DNA of 64,000 bases from Deinococcus arboris (GTDB lineage Bacteria > Deinococcota > Deinococci > Deinococcales > Deinococcaceae). The first letter of the stretch is position 1; every line of letters begins with the position of its first letter. A model generated the notes under the pieces. The model did no database searches and was not told where the DNA came from. It saw nothing but the letters and a program-made list of their open reading frames with translations. Made by a program: the position numbers and the translations under genes. Shown in pieces: positions 37,006 to 46,382 of this stretch. The DNA is taken from the NCBI RefSeq assembly GCF_009755355.1, contig NZ_WQLB01000021.1, positions 16,269 through 80,268 on the forward strand, read 5' to 3'.

Positions 37006-38463
37006 ATGCGCCTTGCCGAGCTGGCCGCCGCCCTGCATGTTCCTGCCCCCACCGCTGATCCAGAGGTGCGGAGCGTCACCCACCAGGCCGACTGGGTGCA
37101 GCCGGGCTCGGCCTTTGTGGCCATTCGCGGCGCGCGCTTTGACGGCCACCAGTTTCTGGCGCAGGCGGCGGCGGCCGGAGCCGTGGCCGTGATTGGCGAA
37201 GGCCTGCCGAGCGGCGTGACCTCGCCGCTGCCTTATCTAGTGGTCCCGAATGCCCGCGCCGCTCTGGCCGACGCGGCGGCGGCCCTGGCCGGGCACCCCA
37301 GCGGGCAGCTGCGGGTGGTCGGCGTCACCGGCACCGACGGCAAGACCACCACCAGTTGGCTGACCCGCCACCTGCTGCGGGCGGCCGGCCTCAAGACCGG
37401 GCTGCTCAGTACGGCGGGCTACGAGTTGCCTGACGGGGTGCTGCGGCACTTCCCGGCGCACTTCACCACCCCAGAAGCGCCGCAGGTGCAGGCCACCCTG
37501 ACCGAGCTGGTGGGCGCCGGCGCCGACGCCGCCGTGCTGGAAGCCAGCAGCCACGCTCTGGCGCTGGAGCGGGTACGCGGCGTGCAGTGGAGCGCGGCCA
37601 TCTGGACGCACCTGAGCAGCGAGCACCTGGATTTTCACGGCACCCTGGACAACTACTTTGCCGACAAACGCAAGCTGATTGAGCGCACGCCCTTCGCCGT
37701 GCTGAACGTAGACGATCCCTGGACCGCCCAGCTGCGCGGCGTGGCCCCCGCCGAGACCACCTACTCGGCCGAGGGCCAGCACGCCGACTGGCGCGCGGGA
37801 GGCCTTGAGGAGCGCTCTACAGGCCTGCACTTTCACGTGGTGTCGCCACTGGGCGAGTTTGACGCGCAGCTGCCCATGATCGGCCGCTTTAACGTGGCTA
37901 ATGCTCTGGCGGCCATGGCGGCGGCGGCGCACCTGGGGGCCACGGCCGAGGACTTGCAGGCCGGGCTGGCCTCCTTCGCTGGGGTGCCGGGCCGCATGGA
38001 ACTCGTGCCGGACAGTCGGGGGCGCCGGGTCATCGTGGACTTTGCCCACACGCCACCCAGCCTGGACAAAGCCCTGAGCACCCTGCGCGCGACCACACCG
38101 GGGCGGCTGCTGGTGGTGATCGGCTCGGCGGGGGGGCCGCGCGACCCCGGCAAACGCGCGCCGCTGGGCGAGGTGGCCACCCGCCTGGCCGACCACGCGA
38201 TCTTTACGGAAGAGGACTGCCGCGATACCCCGCTGGACGACATCCTGACCGAAATGGAGCGCGGCGCCCGCGAAGCCGGCCGGCACAATTTCGAGCGCGT
38301 GCCGGACCGCCGGGACGCCATTCGCCGCGCCGTCGCCCTGGCCCAGCCCGGCGATACGGTCCTGCTGGCGGGCAAGGGGCCAGAAGACACCCTGGAACGG
38401 GCCCACGAGACCCTGCCGTGGGACGAAACCGGCGAGGCGCGGGCGGCGCTGGCACAGGAGTAG
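37006..38463 (+). CDS. murE: UDP-N-acetylmuramoyl-tripeptide synthetase
   Basis: It adds the third amino acid of the peptidoglycan stem. 485 residues: N-terminal substrate domain (RSVTHQADWVQPGSAFVAIRG), ATP loop VTGTDGKTTTSWLTRHL, HLSSEHLDFHGTLDNYFADK with the Lys that is carbamylated in Mur ligases, VDFAHTPPSLDKAL and GSAGGPRDPGKR. The specificity site that reads DNPR in DAP enzymes is EEDCRDTP here, which fits a non-DAP amino acid; Deinococcus uses L-ornithine. CATGAT 7 nt upstream suggests a leaderless start at 37006; ATG 36994 is in frame too. Confidence 0.92.
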   Translation: MRLAELAAALHVPAPTADPEVRSVTHQADWVQPGSAFVAIRGARFDGHQFLAQAAAAGAVAVIGEGLPSGVTSPLPYLVVPNARAALADAAAALAGHPSGQLRVVGVTGTDGKTTTSWLTRHLLRAAGLKTGLLSTAGYELPDGVLRHFPAHFTTPEAPQVQATLTELVGAGADAAVLEASSHALALERVRGVQWSAAIWTHLSSEHLDFHGTLDNYFADKRKLIERTPFAVLNVDDPWTAQLRGVAPAETTYSAEGQHADWRAGGLEERSTGLHFHVVSPLGEFDAQLPMIGRFNVANALAAMAAAAHLGATAEDLQAGLASFAGVPGRMELVPDSRGRRVIVDFAHTPPSLDKALSTLRATTPGRLLVVIGSAGGPRDPGKRAPLGEVATRLADHAIFTEEDCRDTPLDDILTEMERGAREAGRHNFERVPDRRDAIRRAVALAQPGDTVLLAGKGPEDTLERAHETLPWDETGEARAALAQE

Positions 38464-38474
38464 GCCTCCGGCGA

Positions 38475-39830
38475 CTACCCCCCAAGCCCATCCAGCTCGT
38501 TCAGCAGATCGTGGAGGGCGAACTGAAGCATGCCCTCCATCTCCCACCGCGCTTCCAGGGCGGGCAGAATCCGTTCGGCATACAGCCGCGCCGCGTGCAG
38601 AGCCGCCAGTGGCCGCGACAGCGCGTAGGCCCGCCGCAGGGTGGCTTCATCTGCCAGATCTGACCAAGCCGCCAGGTAGGCGCTAACGATCTGTGCCTGA
38701 GCGTACGGCTCTTGAGGCAGCCACTCGGAGAGGTTGGTCAGAAACAGGCGCAGGCTGAAAAACGGGTGCGTGATTGTGGCGTCTGAAACATCGAAGAACA
38801 CAGGATTCTCCCCGCGCATAGCCACGTTGGTGGGCCAGAAATCGCCGTGTTCCAGGGTGTCGGGAAGGCCGCACGCGGCGAGTTCCGCACACAGCGCCTG
38901 TAAGCGGGGGCCTGCTGCCCGCAGCCGTTCCAGGTGCGCCGGCTCCAGCGGCACCGCGAGGTCCTGAATGGCGCCCAGCAGGGTGTCGAAAGGTTCAGCC
39001 AGCCCCGCCGTCGGGTAAAGCGGCAATTCCGGCAGATCATGAATCAGCGCCCGTTGAAGTTCACCGTAGCGCCGGGCTGCGCGCCTGAACAGCCTCAGAT
39101 CGGCAGTCTCGCTGAGTGGCTGGGCGCAGAGGTCGCGCATCAGAACGCCGCCGCGCGCCGGGTCCTGGGCCACCACCTCGGGCACCTCACCGGGAAAGCG
39201 CTCCGCCAGCCAGGCCAGTAACGCCCCCTCACCGGCCAGTGGGGCGGGCGCCGCCTTGTAGTACAGCGTGCCCTGGGTTGTGGGCAGACGCAGCAGCGTT
39301 GAGCGTTCCCAGTTGCGCAGTTGTTCGGCCTTACCCAGCGGCTCGGCGCCCAGGTGCCGAGCCTGAGCGGTCATCCAGGCCTCTACCCCGGCAAACCAGC
39401 CAGGCCGGGCCCAGGGCCGGCGACCCAGCGGCCGCCCGTCGCGCTCCTCGGCAAACCAGGCGTGCATGGCTTGCCTCTGGTCTGGGTGGGTGAGTGGCAC
39501 GTCTGGAAGGTCCGCCTCCGTTACCCAGCGGCCCCCTGGCGGGCCCTCGTCAGCAGCACTCAGGTTCTCCAGTTCGTAGAGGGTGTTCACGCAGATAGCT
39601 TCCGGCGACCAGTCATCGCCCAGGCAGCACAGGGTCGCCACCCGCAGGCCAAACAGACGCTGCGCGGCCGAGTTGATATGGTCCACGACGCCAAAGTGGC
39701 TCTCCGTGGGAGTGAACTGCGGCCAGGCCCAGGCGTCGCCGGTGGGCAGCATCAGTAGGGCGGGCTGGGTGGGGTGAGGCACCAAGAGGTGGTGGAGGCG
39801 GTGAATGGTCTGATGGGTGGATTCGCTCAT
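38475..39830 (-). CDS. APH-family phosphotransferase with NUDIX-like N-terminus
   Basis: 451 residues. Residues 1-150 resemble a NUDIX fold (LLMLPTGDAWAWPQF; RWVTEADLPDVPL) but lack the GX5EX7REUXEE box, so hydrolase activity is unlikely. Residues 170-450 are an aminoglycoside phosphotransferase/choline kinase-type domain with LEHGDFWPTNVAMRGENPVF (Brenner motif, catalytic Asp) and FFDVSDATITHPFF (metal-binding Asp). Substrate unknown. ATG 39830 is preceded by AGGGAG; a longer frame to 39923 has no better start. Convergent with murE, 11 bp apart. Confidence 0.72.
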   Translation of the reverse strand: MSESTHQTIHRLHHLLVPHPTQPALLMLPTGDAWAWPQFTPTESHFGVVDHINSAAQRLFGLRVATLCCLGDDWSPEAICVNTLYELENLSAADEGPPGGRWVTEADLPDVPLTHPDQRQAMHAWFAEERDGRPLGRRPWARPGWFAGVEAWMTAQARHLGAEPLGKAEQLRNWERSTLLRLPTTQGTLYYKAAPAPLAGEGALLAWLAERFPGEVPEVVAQDPARGGVLMRDLCAQPLSETADLRLFRRAARRYGELQRALIHDLPELPLYPTAGLAEPFDTLLGAIQDLAVPLEPAHLERLRAAGPRLQALCAELAACGLPDTLEHGDFWPTNVAMRGENPVFFDVSDATITHPFFSLRLFLTNLSEWLPQEPYAQAQIVSAYLAAWSDLADEATLRRAYALSRPLAALHAARLYAERILPALEARWEMEGMLQFALHDLLNELDGLGG

Positions 39831-40096
39831 GCCAGGCTCCCTGAAGGTAAGAAGAACAGCCCAGGGAAGACGCCGGCAGACACGCCGCCTGCCAGCATCG
39901 TCCCTCACGAACAGCGCGGCCACTCAGCCGCCGCAGTCTGCGGCGCTGTAGGGCGCAGGCGTGAGGGATTAGAGGCGTCTATGCATGGTGGTCTCTGGTT
40001 GAGGTGTCTGGCGAGCGTACTCACCCCCAGGGCTGCCGTCAAGCCTGCGACGAGCCTCCCCAACCCACCGCCCAGGCCTGTGGTATGACCTGAGCC

Positions 40097-42133
40097 ATGC
40101 GACCTCTCACCCTGACCCTGCTGCTGGGCAGCTTCAGCGCCGCGCTGGCCGCGCCGACCCCTTACAGCCTGCCCGTCAACTTGAGCGTCATCAAGAATCA
40201 GGAGGTGCTGCGGTCCGACCCCGAAGTGGGGACCAGTGGCCTCAGCCCAGCTCAGCGCGCCGCCCTGAGCAAGAACGGGTTTGTGATCAGCCCCGGCACC
40301 TGGACGCACTTTGATGGGGTCTACGAGGCCACCCGCTACCTCAACCAGCCGGTGTTGGCGACCACCGACTCCATGCTGCATGTGTACCACCTCGTCTTTG
40401 ACAAGCTGCTGCGCGACCTGGAACGGGAAGCGCTGTCGCCTGCGCTGCGCCGCCTGACCACGCTGCTGGTGGCCGACGCCCGGCGGCAGCACGCCGCCCT
40501 GAAGGGCACGCCGCTGGAGGGCGACGCCCGCCGCGCCCTGGCGTACCTGGCGGTGGCCGCCAAACTGATTGACCCCGCCACCACGCCGCCGGCTGAGGTG
40601 GCCAGCCTGGTCACTGCCGAGCTGAAACTGATTGACGCCCACGCCGGCCGCGCCACCTCGCCTATTTTTGCGACCACTGAACTGGAAGAGGATTACTCGC
40701 AGTACGTGCCCCGGGGCCACTACACCCGCAGCGACGCCCTGAAGCGTTATTTCCGCACGATGATGTGGCTGGGGCGCGTCAACCTGCGCGTGCAGAGTGC
40801 CGGCGAGACCCGCACCGCCGCCCTGCTGACCAACCTGCTGACCAACAATGCCGAGGCCCAGAAGCTGTGGGCGCGCCTGTATGACCCCACCACACTGCTG
40901 ATCGGCGCCAGTGACGACCTGAATTACCGCCAGTACGCCGCCGCCCTGAAAAGCGCTACAGGTGGGCAGGTGCGCCGCCTGGCCGACCCCGCCGTGCTGA
41001 AATCCTTCCAGGCTGCTCTGGCCAAACTGCCACCGCCGCAGGTCAACAGCGTCTTCGTGGAAGCGAAACCCGGCGAGGGCCGCGAGGTGCGCGAGCGCCA
41101 GACGCTGGGCTTCCGGGTGATGGGCCAGCGCTTTACCCTGGACGGCGCGGCCTTTCAGCGCCTGATTTACCGCGAGGTGGGCACCCTTGAAAAGCCCCGC
41201 GAATTCCCACGGGGCCTGGACCTGCTGGCCGCCCTGGGCAGCGACGCCGCCCTGAACGAACTGCGCCGCACCGGCGAGGCCGGCTACGCCAACTACCTGC
41301 CCCAGATGGCGAAAGTGCGCGCCAGTTTTGCTGCGCTGAAGGAAAAGGACTGGACCGCCAACGTTTACAGCGGCTGGCTGTACGCCCTGCAGCCTCTGGC
41401 CAAGCCCGCCGCGCGGGACGCGCGCTACCCGGCCTTTATGCGCACGCCCGCCTGGACGCGCAAGGAACTGCTGACGGCCCTGGGCTCGTGGACCGAGCTG
41501 CGCCACGATACGATTCTGTACGCCAAGCAGACGATGGCCGAGATGGGCGCAGGTGAGCAACCTGAGCCGCCGCGCGGCTACGTGGAACCCAACGCGGCCG
41601 TCTGGACACGCCTGCTGACCCTAGAAGCCCTGACCCGCACTGTCCTGAAAACCCAGGGTGTCCTGTCCGAGCGCACCGCCAATAACCTGACCGAGCTGCG
41701 CTCCATGCTGACCTTTCTGAACGCGGCCACCGCCAAGCAACTGGCGGGCACCGCCCTGACCCGCGACGAATACGACCGCCTGAACTACTACGGCGGCTGG
41801 CTGGAACAGATGAAACTGGCCAGCGCCGACCCGCAAGACGGCAGCCAGGAAGCCAGCCAGTTTGACGAAAACGACATGGCGGCCGTCGTGGCCGATGTGG
41901 CAACCGCCGGCAACAGGGCGCTGGAAGAAGCCACTGGCTACATTGACGAGCTGTACGCGGTGGTTCCCGACGGCCGGGGCGGCCTGCAGGTGGCGCGCGG
42001 CGGCGTCTACAGCCAGTACGAGTTCAAGGTGCCCGTCAGCAGCCGCCTGACCGACGAAGCCTGGCGCAAGCAGCTGCGCGCGGGCCAGGCGCCCCCTGCC
42101 CATCCGTGGCTGGACGGCATCCGGGTGAAGTGA
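40097..42133 (+). CDS. DUF3160-family exported protein
   Basis: 678 residues with a signal peptide (MRPLTLTLLLGSFSAALAAP) and the DUF3160 pattern of an all-helical large domain: PVLATTDSMLHVYHLVFDKL, SQYVPRGHYTRSDALKRYFR, MMWLGRVNL, FRVMGQRFTLDGAAFQ and LNYYGGWLEQMKLAS. The function of this family is not known to me. TATGAC ends 7 nt before the ATG. Its stop overlaps the next gene (GTGA), and the next three genes also encode exported proteins, so the four probably work together at the cell surface. Confidence 0.85.
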   Translation: MRPLTLTLLLGSFSAALAAPTPYSLPVNLSVIKNQEVLRSDPEVGTSGLSPAQRAALSKNGFVISPGTWTHFDGVYEATRYLNQPVLATTDSMLHVYHLVFDKLLRDLEREALSPALRRLTTLLVADARRQHAALKGTPLEGDARRALAYLAVAAKLIDPATTPPAEVASLVTAELKLIDAHAGRATSPIFATTELEEDYSQYVPRGHYTRSDALKRYFRTMMWLGRVNLRVQSAGETRTAALLTNLLTNNAEAQKLWARLYDPTTLLIGASDDLNYRQYAAALKSATGGQVRRLADPAVLKSFQAALAKLPPPQVNSVFVEAKPGEGREVRERQTLGFRVMGQRFTLDGAAFQRLIYREVGTLEKPREFPRGLDLLAALGSDAALNELRRTGEAGYANYLPQMAKVRASFAALKEKDWTANVYSGWLYALQPLAKPAARDARYPAFMRTPAWTRKELLTALGSWTELRHDTILYAKQTMAEMGAGEQPEPPRGYVEPNAAVWTRLLTLEALTRTVLKTQGVLSERTANNLTELRSMLTFLNAATAKQLAGTALTRDEYDRLNYYGGWLEQMKLASADPQDGSQEASQFDENDMAAVVADVATAGNRALEEATGYIDELYAVVPDGRGGLQVARGGVYSQYEFKVPVSSRLTDEAWRKQLRAGQAPPAHPWLDGIRVK

Positions 42134-43014
42134 GGCGGAGGTTGCCCCTTCCGGTCCTCGTTGCCTTTCTGCTGACCGCAGGCGGGCGCGAAGTCACGGC
42201 CCCGGTGCTGGCCCTGGCCGGCGATGTCAGCCTGGCACGCGGCGTGGCGCAGGCAAACGCGGGAAACTGGGCCGCCGCCCTGCAAGGGGTGCGCTCCGCC
42301 CTACAGGCTGATGCCAGCGCCGCCAACCTGGAATCACCGCTGACAGACGCTGGGCGCATGACCACCGGCATTGACCTGCGGGCTCCAGTGGCCGCCGTGG
42401 CTGCCCTGCGCCCCCTCACCCACCTGAGCGTGGAGAACAACCACGCCGGGGACGGCGGAGCCGCCGGACAGCAGCGCAGTCGGCAGATGCTGCGGGCCGC
42501 GTCCCTCTCCCCCATCACCCGCACCCTGAGCCTCAGCCGCGTGGGGAACCGGACGGTGGCCTGGGTGGCTTACCTGGACGATGGCCGCATGCCGCCACCT
42601 CTGGAGGCCGTTCGGGAGGGCGCGCGCCGGGCGGAGGTGGTCGTGGTGCTGCCACACTGGGGGGCCGAATATGGGCGGACCACCCCGCGCCAGCGCGCCC
42701 AGGCCCGGCAACTGGCCGCCGCCGGCGCGACCGTGGTGGCCGGCAGCGGGCCCCACGTGTTGCAAGGGCACGAGGTTCTACAAGGACCGCGTGGCCGGGT
42801 GCTGGTGCTGTACAGCCTGGGCAACCTGCTGTTCGACCAGACCCTGCCAGCTGCCCGGCTGGGGGCCGTGGTGCGGGTGCCGCTGGCAGACGTGACGCGC
42901 GCCTGCGCCGTGCCCACCCGCACCCGCGCAGGCCGCGCCCTGCAGGCCACCGGCGAGGACCACCGCACCGCCCTGACCCGGCTGGGGCTGCCGGCCTGCC
43001 CGGAGGGGACATGA
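42130..43014 (+). CDS. CapA/PgsA-like exported protein
   Basis: 294 residues from GTG 42130, which overlaps the DUF3160 stop. An N-terminal hydrophobic segment (LPLPVLVAFLLTAGG) precedes a CapA-type metallophosphoesterase-like fold: ALAGDVSLARGV, AANLESPL, LSVENNHAGD, VVVVLPHWGAEYG, VAGSGPHVLQG and LVLYSLGNLLFDQ, the usual metal-ligand positions in order. CapA is needed for poly-gamma-glutamate export, but capB and capC are absent here, and it is shorter than the usual ~350-400 residues. The role here is open. Confidence 0.8.
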   Translation: MRRRLPLPVLVAFLLTAGGREVTAPVLALAGDVSLARGVAQANAGNWAAALQGVRSALQADASAANLESPLTDAGRMTTGIDLRAPVAAVAALRPLTHLSVENNHAGDGGAAGQQRSRQMLRAASLSPITRTLSLSRVGNRTVAWVAYLDDGRMPPPLEAVREGARRAEVVVVLPHWGAEYGRTTPRQRAQARQLAAAGATVVAGSGPHVLQGHEVLQGPRGRVLVLYSLGNLLFDQTLPAARLGAVVRVPLADVTRACAVPTRTRAGRALQATGEDHRTALTRLGLPACPEGT

Positions 43015-43595
43015 GGCGCATGGCGCTGGGCCTCCTGCTGCTGGGGTCGGCGCTGGCGGGCGGAGACGCTGGGCTAGCCTGGCGGTCCCTCTCGCCGACT
43101 GGGGGGTGGCAGCCCGCCGCCGCTGTGGTGGCCCCAACTCCCTGCCCGGCTCTGAACCTGCCGGCGACCTGGGAAGTCTCGGCCTCCGCCTTCGCCGATG
43201 TCACGGGCGACGGCAGCCCTGAATGCGTGCTGACACTCTGGCGGCCGTGGCGCAACTGGCCCATTCACCGCTGGAGCGCTGGCCCCACCCCCATTACCGC
43301 CAACCGGGACGCGGCGGGGCGGAGCGCCCATGTGGCCGTGCTGCGCCCGCTGCCCGGCGGCGCCTACCGAGAGGTCTGGGTGGGCAGCGCCCTCTACCGG
43401 CCGGTGCGCGCCCTGAGTGTTCGGCCCGGCGGCACACTGGTCACGCTGGAAGTCAGCTACGCCGCTCCGTCCGCGCCGGCCCAGACCCTCAGCGAGTGGC
43501 ACTGGACCAGTTTCGGCTTTGATCTGGTGCGCCGCGTGCCGGTGCGGGCGACGGCGCTGGGGGTAGACGCCCGAGGCTGGCCCGCCGTGCGGTGA
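43011..43595 (+). CDS. Exported FG-GAP-like protein
   Basis: 194 residues with a signal peptide (MRRMALGLLLLGSALAGG). ASAFADVTGDGSPECVLTLW is a calcium-binding FG-GAP/VCBS-type loop (DxTGDGxxE). ATGA overlap with the CapA-like gene. No enzyme motif is seen; a binding or scaffold role beside CapA is inferred. Confidence 0.65.
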   Translation: MRRMALGLLLLGSALAGGDAGLAWRSLSPTGGWQPAAAVVAPTPCPALNLPATWEVSASAFADVTGDGSPECVLTLWRPWRNWPIHRWSAGPTPITANRDAAGRSAHVAVLRPLPGGAYREVWVGSALYRPVRALSVRPGGTLVTLEVSYAAPSAPAQTLSEWHWTSFGFDLVRRVPVRATALGVDARGWPAVR

Positions 43596-44275
43596 CAAGA
43601 TGGGTCATGCGCCCTCTGCCGCTGGCCCTGACCCTCGCCGCCTCGTTTGCCCTGGCTGGCGGCGCCGAGTTGCCGCTACCAGCTGGCCGCGTCCCCGCCG
43701 GCTTGATGGTGGCGCGGCACACCTCACCCCCTGTCCGGGTCACGGCCCTGGCCCCGGAACGCGAAGGGTTCCTGACCGGCCTGCGCGTACAAGCGGGGAG
43801 CGTCAGCCGCACTTTTCCGGCCTGGCAAACCCTCAGTAATCCGACCTTCTGGCCCAGTGTCATGACCACCGATGTCACCGGCGACGGCGTGCGCGAGCTC
43901 TTGGTGACCCTGATGACCGATGAAGGCACGGGCTTTGCGGTCTACGACGCCCGCGTCCTGCGGCTGCCGGATCTGCGCGAGTGGGCGGTGATGCCGCCCG
44001 TGCCGTACTTGCGTGCTCAGGTCCGCTTTGGGCCCACCACGCTGAGCTTTGGTGGCCGTGAGGTCCGCCTGCCTCTCCCTGACAACGACTTTGGCCCAGA
44101 GCCCGCCCGGATCGGCGATCAGGTGCGCTGGGCCGTGCGCGGTGGCCACCTGACCGCACTGGTCGAGGTGCAAAAGGAGTGGGCTTTCGTGGGCCGCCTG
44201 GTGCTGACCTACCGCGCCCAGAATGGACAGTTGGTGCCCGCAGCGGTGGCCTACGACCCCAGCGAACTGCGCTAA
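43592..44275 (+). CDS. Exported FG-GAP-like protein
   Basis: 227 residues. GTG 43592 overlaps the stop of the preceding gene; ATG 43607 gives a cleaner signal peptide (MRPLPLALTLAASFALAGG) and may be the true start. MTTDVTGDGVRELLVTLMTD repeats the calcium-loop motif of the preceding protein, so the two are probably distant paralogues. Last gene of the exported-protein run. Confidence 0.65.
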   Translation: MTRWVMRPLPLALTLAASFALAGGAELPLPAGRVPAGLMVARHTSPPVRVTALAPEREGFLTGLRVQAGSVSRTFPAWQTLSNPTFWPSVMTTDVTGDGVRELLVTLMTDEGTGFAVYDARVLRLPDLREWAVMPPVPYLRAQVRFGPTTLSFGGREVRLPLPDNDFGPEPARIGDQVRWAVRGGHLTALVEVQKEWAFVGRLVLTYRAQNGQLVPAAVAYDPSELR

Positions 44276-44640
44276 AGCTCATAAGAGATTCCAGCCATTT
44301 CTAGAACACCTGGAGCTACTGGGCATCATCCTGACTTCAGCGCTTTGTAAGCCCAATTTCCGGACATCCGCCTTTTTTCCTTCCCCAGTGCGCAGCACCG
44401 CGAGGCCTTTCAGCCGAATGAACGCCAGAGTGTGTTCTGAAGTTCACCACACTGCTTACCCATGCTTAGGCCAGCGCGCGGATGCCCGGCCTCGCCCCCA
44501 AGCGGCACAGTGGGCGCACAGGAGGGCCACCATGCCAGACCTCAGGTCAGATGCCAACGACCCCGACGACCGGACGACCCCGAATGAACCGGGAGCCCTG
44601 TGCTTCCCTCTTCCCCACTGAAAAAGGACATCCTCTGCCC
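44276..44640 (+). other. 365-bp gap before rtcB
   Basis: No gene, clear promoter or terminator was recognised. GAAAAAGGACA lies about 14 nt before the rtcB ATG, somewhat far for a ribosome site. Confidence 0.4.
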
Positions 44641-46044
44641 ATGAATGGCAAACATCTTGTGAAACTTGGCCTGGAGAAAAAGGCCATCGCCCTGGCCCAG
44701 ACCGCAGCCGCTGCCCGCGAAACCGCTGGGCTGGCCCGCGACGAGATTCTGGCGGAACTGCGCGCCGTGCAGGCCGACCCGGCGGCGTACCTGGCCGGCG
44801 GCGTCTATGCCGACCTGGCCGCCGAACTGAGTGCCCAGCAAGCGGCGCGTGACGCTCTGAAAGGGGCCGAGCTGCGCGCCGCGCCGCTGCCCTACCCGGT
44901 GTGGGGCCAGGACCTGATCGAGCCCGGCGCCCGTAGCCAGATGGACGTGGCGATGCGCCTGCCCGTCAGCCGCGCCGGCGCCCTGATGCCCGACGCCCAT
45001 GTGGGCTACGGCCTGCCCATCGGCGGGGTGCTGGCGACCGAAAACGCGGTTATTCCTTATGGCGTGGGCGTGGACATCGGCTGCTCCATGATGCTCTCGG
45101 TGCTGCCCGTGGCGCCCGGCGCCCTGCACGCTGAAGACGGCAAGGCGCTGCTGCTTAAGCACACCCGCTTTGGGGCCGGCGTGGCCTTCGACAAGCGCGA
45201 CCGTCAGGACCACGAAGTGCTACATGAAGGCACCTGGCAAGACCAGCCTCTGCTGCGCCACCTGTTCGAGAAAGCCGCCACCCAGATTGGCACCAGCGGC
45301 AGCGGCAACCATTTTGTGGAGTTCGGTACCTTCACGCTGGCTGACGCCGACCTGGGGCTGGAGGCCGGCGAGTACCTGGCCGTGCTGTCCCACAGCGGCA
45401 GCCGCGGCTTTGGGGCGCAGGTGGCGGGGCACTTCACGACTCTGGCCGAGCGCCGCCACCCTGGCCTGGACCCCGCCGCCAAGAAACTGGCGTGGCTGCC
45501 CCTGGACAGCGAGGACGGGCAGGCTTACTGGCAGGCCATGAACCTGGCGGGCCGCTACGCGCTGGCCAACCACGACCTGATTCACGCCCGCCTGGCGCGC
45601 GCCCTGAACGTGCAGCCGCTGGCACAGGTGCGCAACAGCCACAACCTGGCCTGGGAACAGGAGGTCGGTGGCCAGAACCTGATCGTGCACCGTAAGGGCG
45701 CCACCCCAGCCGAAGCCGGGCAACTGGGCCTGATTCCCGGCAGCATGGCTGACCCTGGGTACGTGGTGCGGGGACTAGGCAACCGGGACGCTCTGGGCAG
45801 CGCCAGCCACGGCGCGGGGCGTGTACTGGGCCGCAAAGCCGCCGAGCGCACGCTGGCCAAAAAGGACGTGCAGGCGTACCTGGCCGCGCGCGGCGTGACC
45901 CTGATTGGCGGCGGCATTGACGAGGCCCCGCAGGCCTACAAGCGTATTGAAGAGGTGCTGGCGCGGCAGGGTGATCTGGTGGATGTAGTCGGCCGCTTCA
46001 CGCCTCAAATCGTTCGGATGGACACGGGCAGCGAGGATGTGTAG
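44641..46044 (+). CDS. rtcB: RtcB-family RNA ligase
   Basis: RtcB joins RNA 2',3'-cyclic phosphate or 3'-phosphate ends to 5'-OH ends using GTP and Mn2+. 467 residues with DVAMRLPVSRAGALMPDAHVG, PYGVGVDIGCSMMLSVLP (metal-binding Cys), TSGSGNHFVEFGTFTL, VLSHSGSRGFGAQV, NSHNLAWEQE and LGSASHGAGRVLGRK, which holds the His that is guanylylated. An archease gene is not next to it. Shorter bacterial RtcB forms of this size include RNA-repair types, so a repair role is plausible. Confidence 0.92.
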   Translation: MNGKHLVKLGLEKKAIALAQTAAAARETAGLARDEILAELRAVQADPAAYLAGGVYADLAAELSAQQAARDALKGAELRAAPLPYPVWGQDLIEPGARSQMDVAMRLPVSRAGALMPDAHVGYGLPIGGVLATENAVIPYGVGVDIGCSMMLSVLPVAPGALHAEDGKALLLKHTRFGAGVAFDKRDRQDHEVLHEGTWQDQPLLRHLFEKAATQIGTSGSGNHFVEFGTFTLADADLGLEAGEYLAVLSHSGSRGFGAQVAGHFTTLAERRHPGLDPAAKKLAWLPLDSEDGQAYWQAMNLAGRYALANHDLIHARLARALNVQPLAQVRNSHNLAWEQEVGGQNLIVHRKGATPAEAGQLGLIPGSMADPGYVVRGLGNRDALGSASHGAGRVLGRKAAERTLAKKDVQAYLAARGVTLIGGGIDEAPQAYKRIEEVLARQGDLVDVVGRFTPQIVRMDTGSEDV

Positions 46045-46065
46045 AGGCGTCGCCTGACTTGACCG

Positions 46066-46091
46066 GCCCCCGTGCCGATCAGGACGGGGGC
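46066..46091. terminator. Hairpin after rtcB
   Basis: GCCCCCGT (46066-46073) pairs with ACGGGGGC (46084-46091). It lies 22 bp after the rtcB stop. There is no T-run. Confidence 0.4.
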
Positions 46092-46329
46092 TGAGAGTGG
46101 CCCCTCGCCAGCCCGTTAGAAATGGGAATAAGGGATCTCAAAAGGCGCGGGCTTGGAGAACAGCACAGGAAGGGCAGCGAACGCCTCTCAAAACCGACTT
46201 GAAGCCCACCGGCAACCTCTACCCTGCGCTGCCTGAGTAGCTGAAGGGGGCGTCCCCGGTGACGACAGAGCAGGCGGGATGGAGCCTGGTCTGGAAGAAA
46301 GACGCCCGGTCAGCCCTCCGGGAGTGACC

Positions 46330-46382
46330 CAGGGGTTCGAATCCCCTGCGTATGCAGGGCAGCGCCGGCCATCTCCGGCGCT
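46330..46382 (+). other. tRNA T-arm-like stem-loop plus hairpin
   Basis: CAGGGG-TTCGAAT-CCCCTG (46330-46348) is a perfect T-arm look-alike, but no matching acceptor, anticodon arm or CCA is found around it. A second stem, AGCGCCGG/CCGGCGCT (46361-46368 with 46375-46382), follows and is trailed by TGTTCTTG. This may be a tRNA remnant, such as is left at attachment sites, or the 3' end of an unknown RNA. The rest of 46045-46470 shows no gene. Confidence 0.4.

Noticed and set aside
39905..41560. 551-residue minus-strand frame opposite the DUF3160 gene
   Set aside because: No signal peptide or motif and composition typical of antisense GC-rich frames.
44223..44621. 132-residue frame between the exported-protein run and rtcB
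   Set aside because: It overlaps the end of the FG-GAP-like gene out of frame and shows no motif or ribosome site.
46240..46360. Complete tRNA or tmRNA gene around the T-arm look-alike
   Set aside because: No acceptor pairing, anticodon arm or CCA could be built around the stem-loop, and no tmRNA tag frame is seen.
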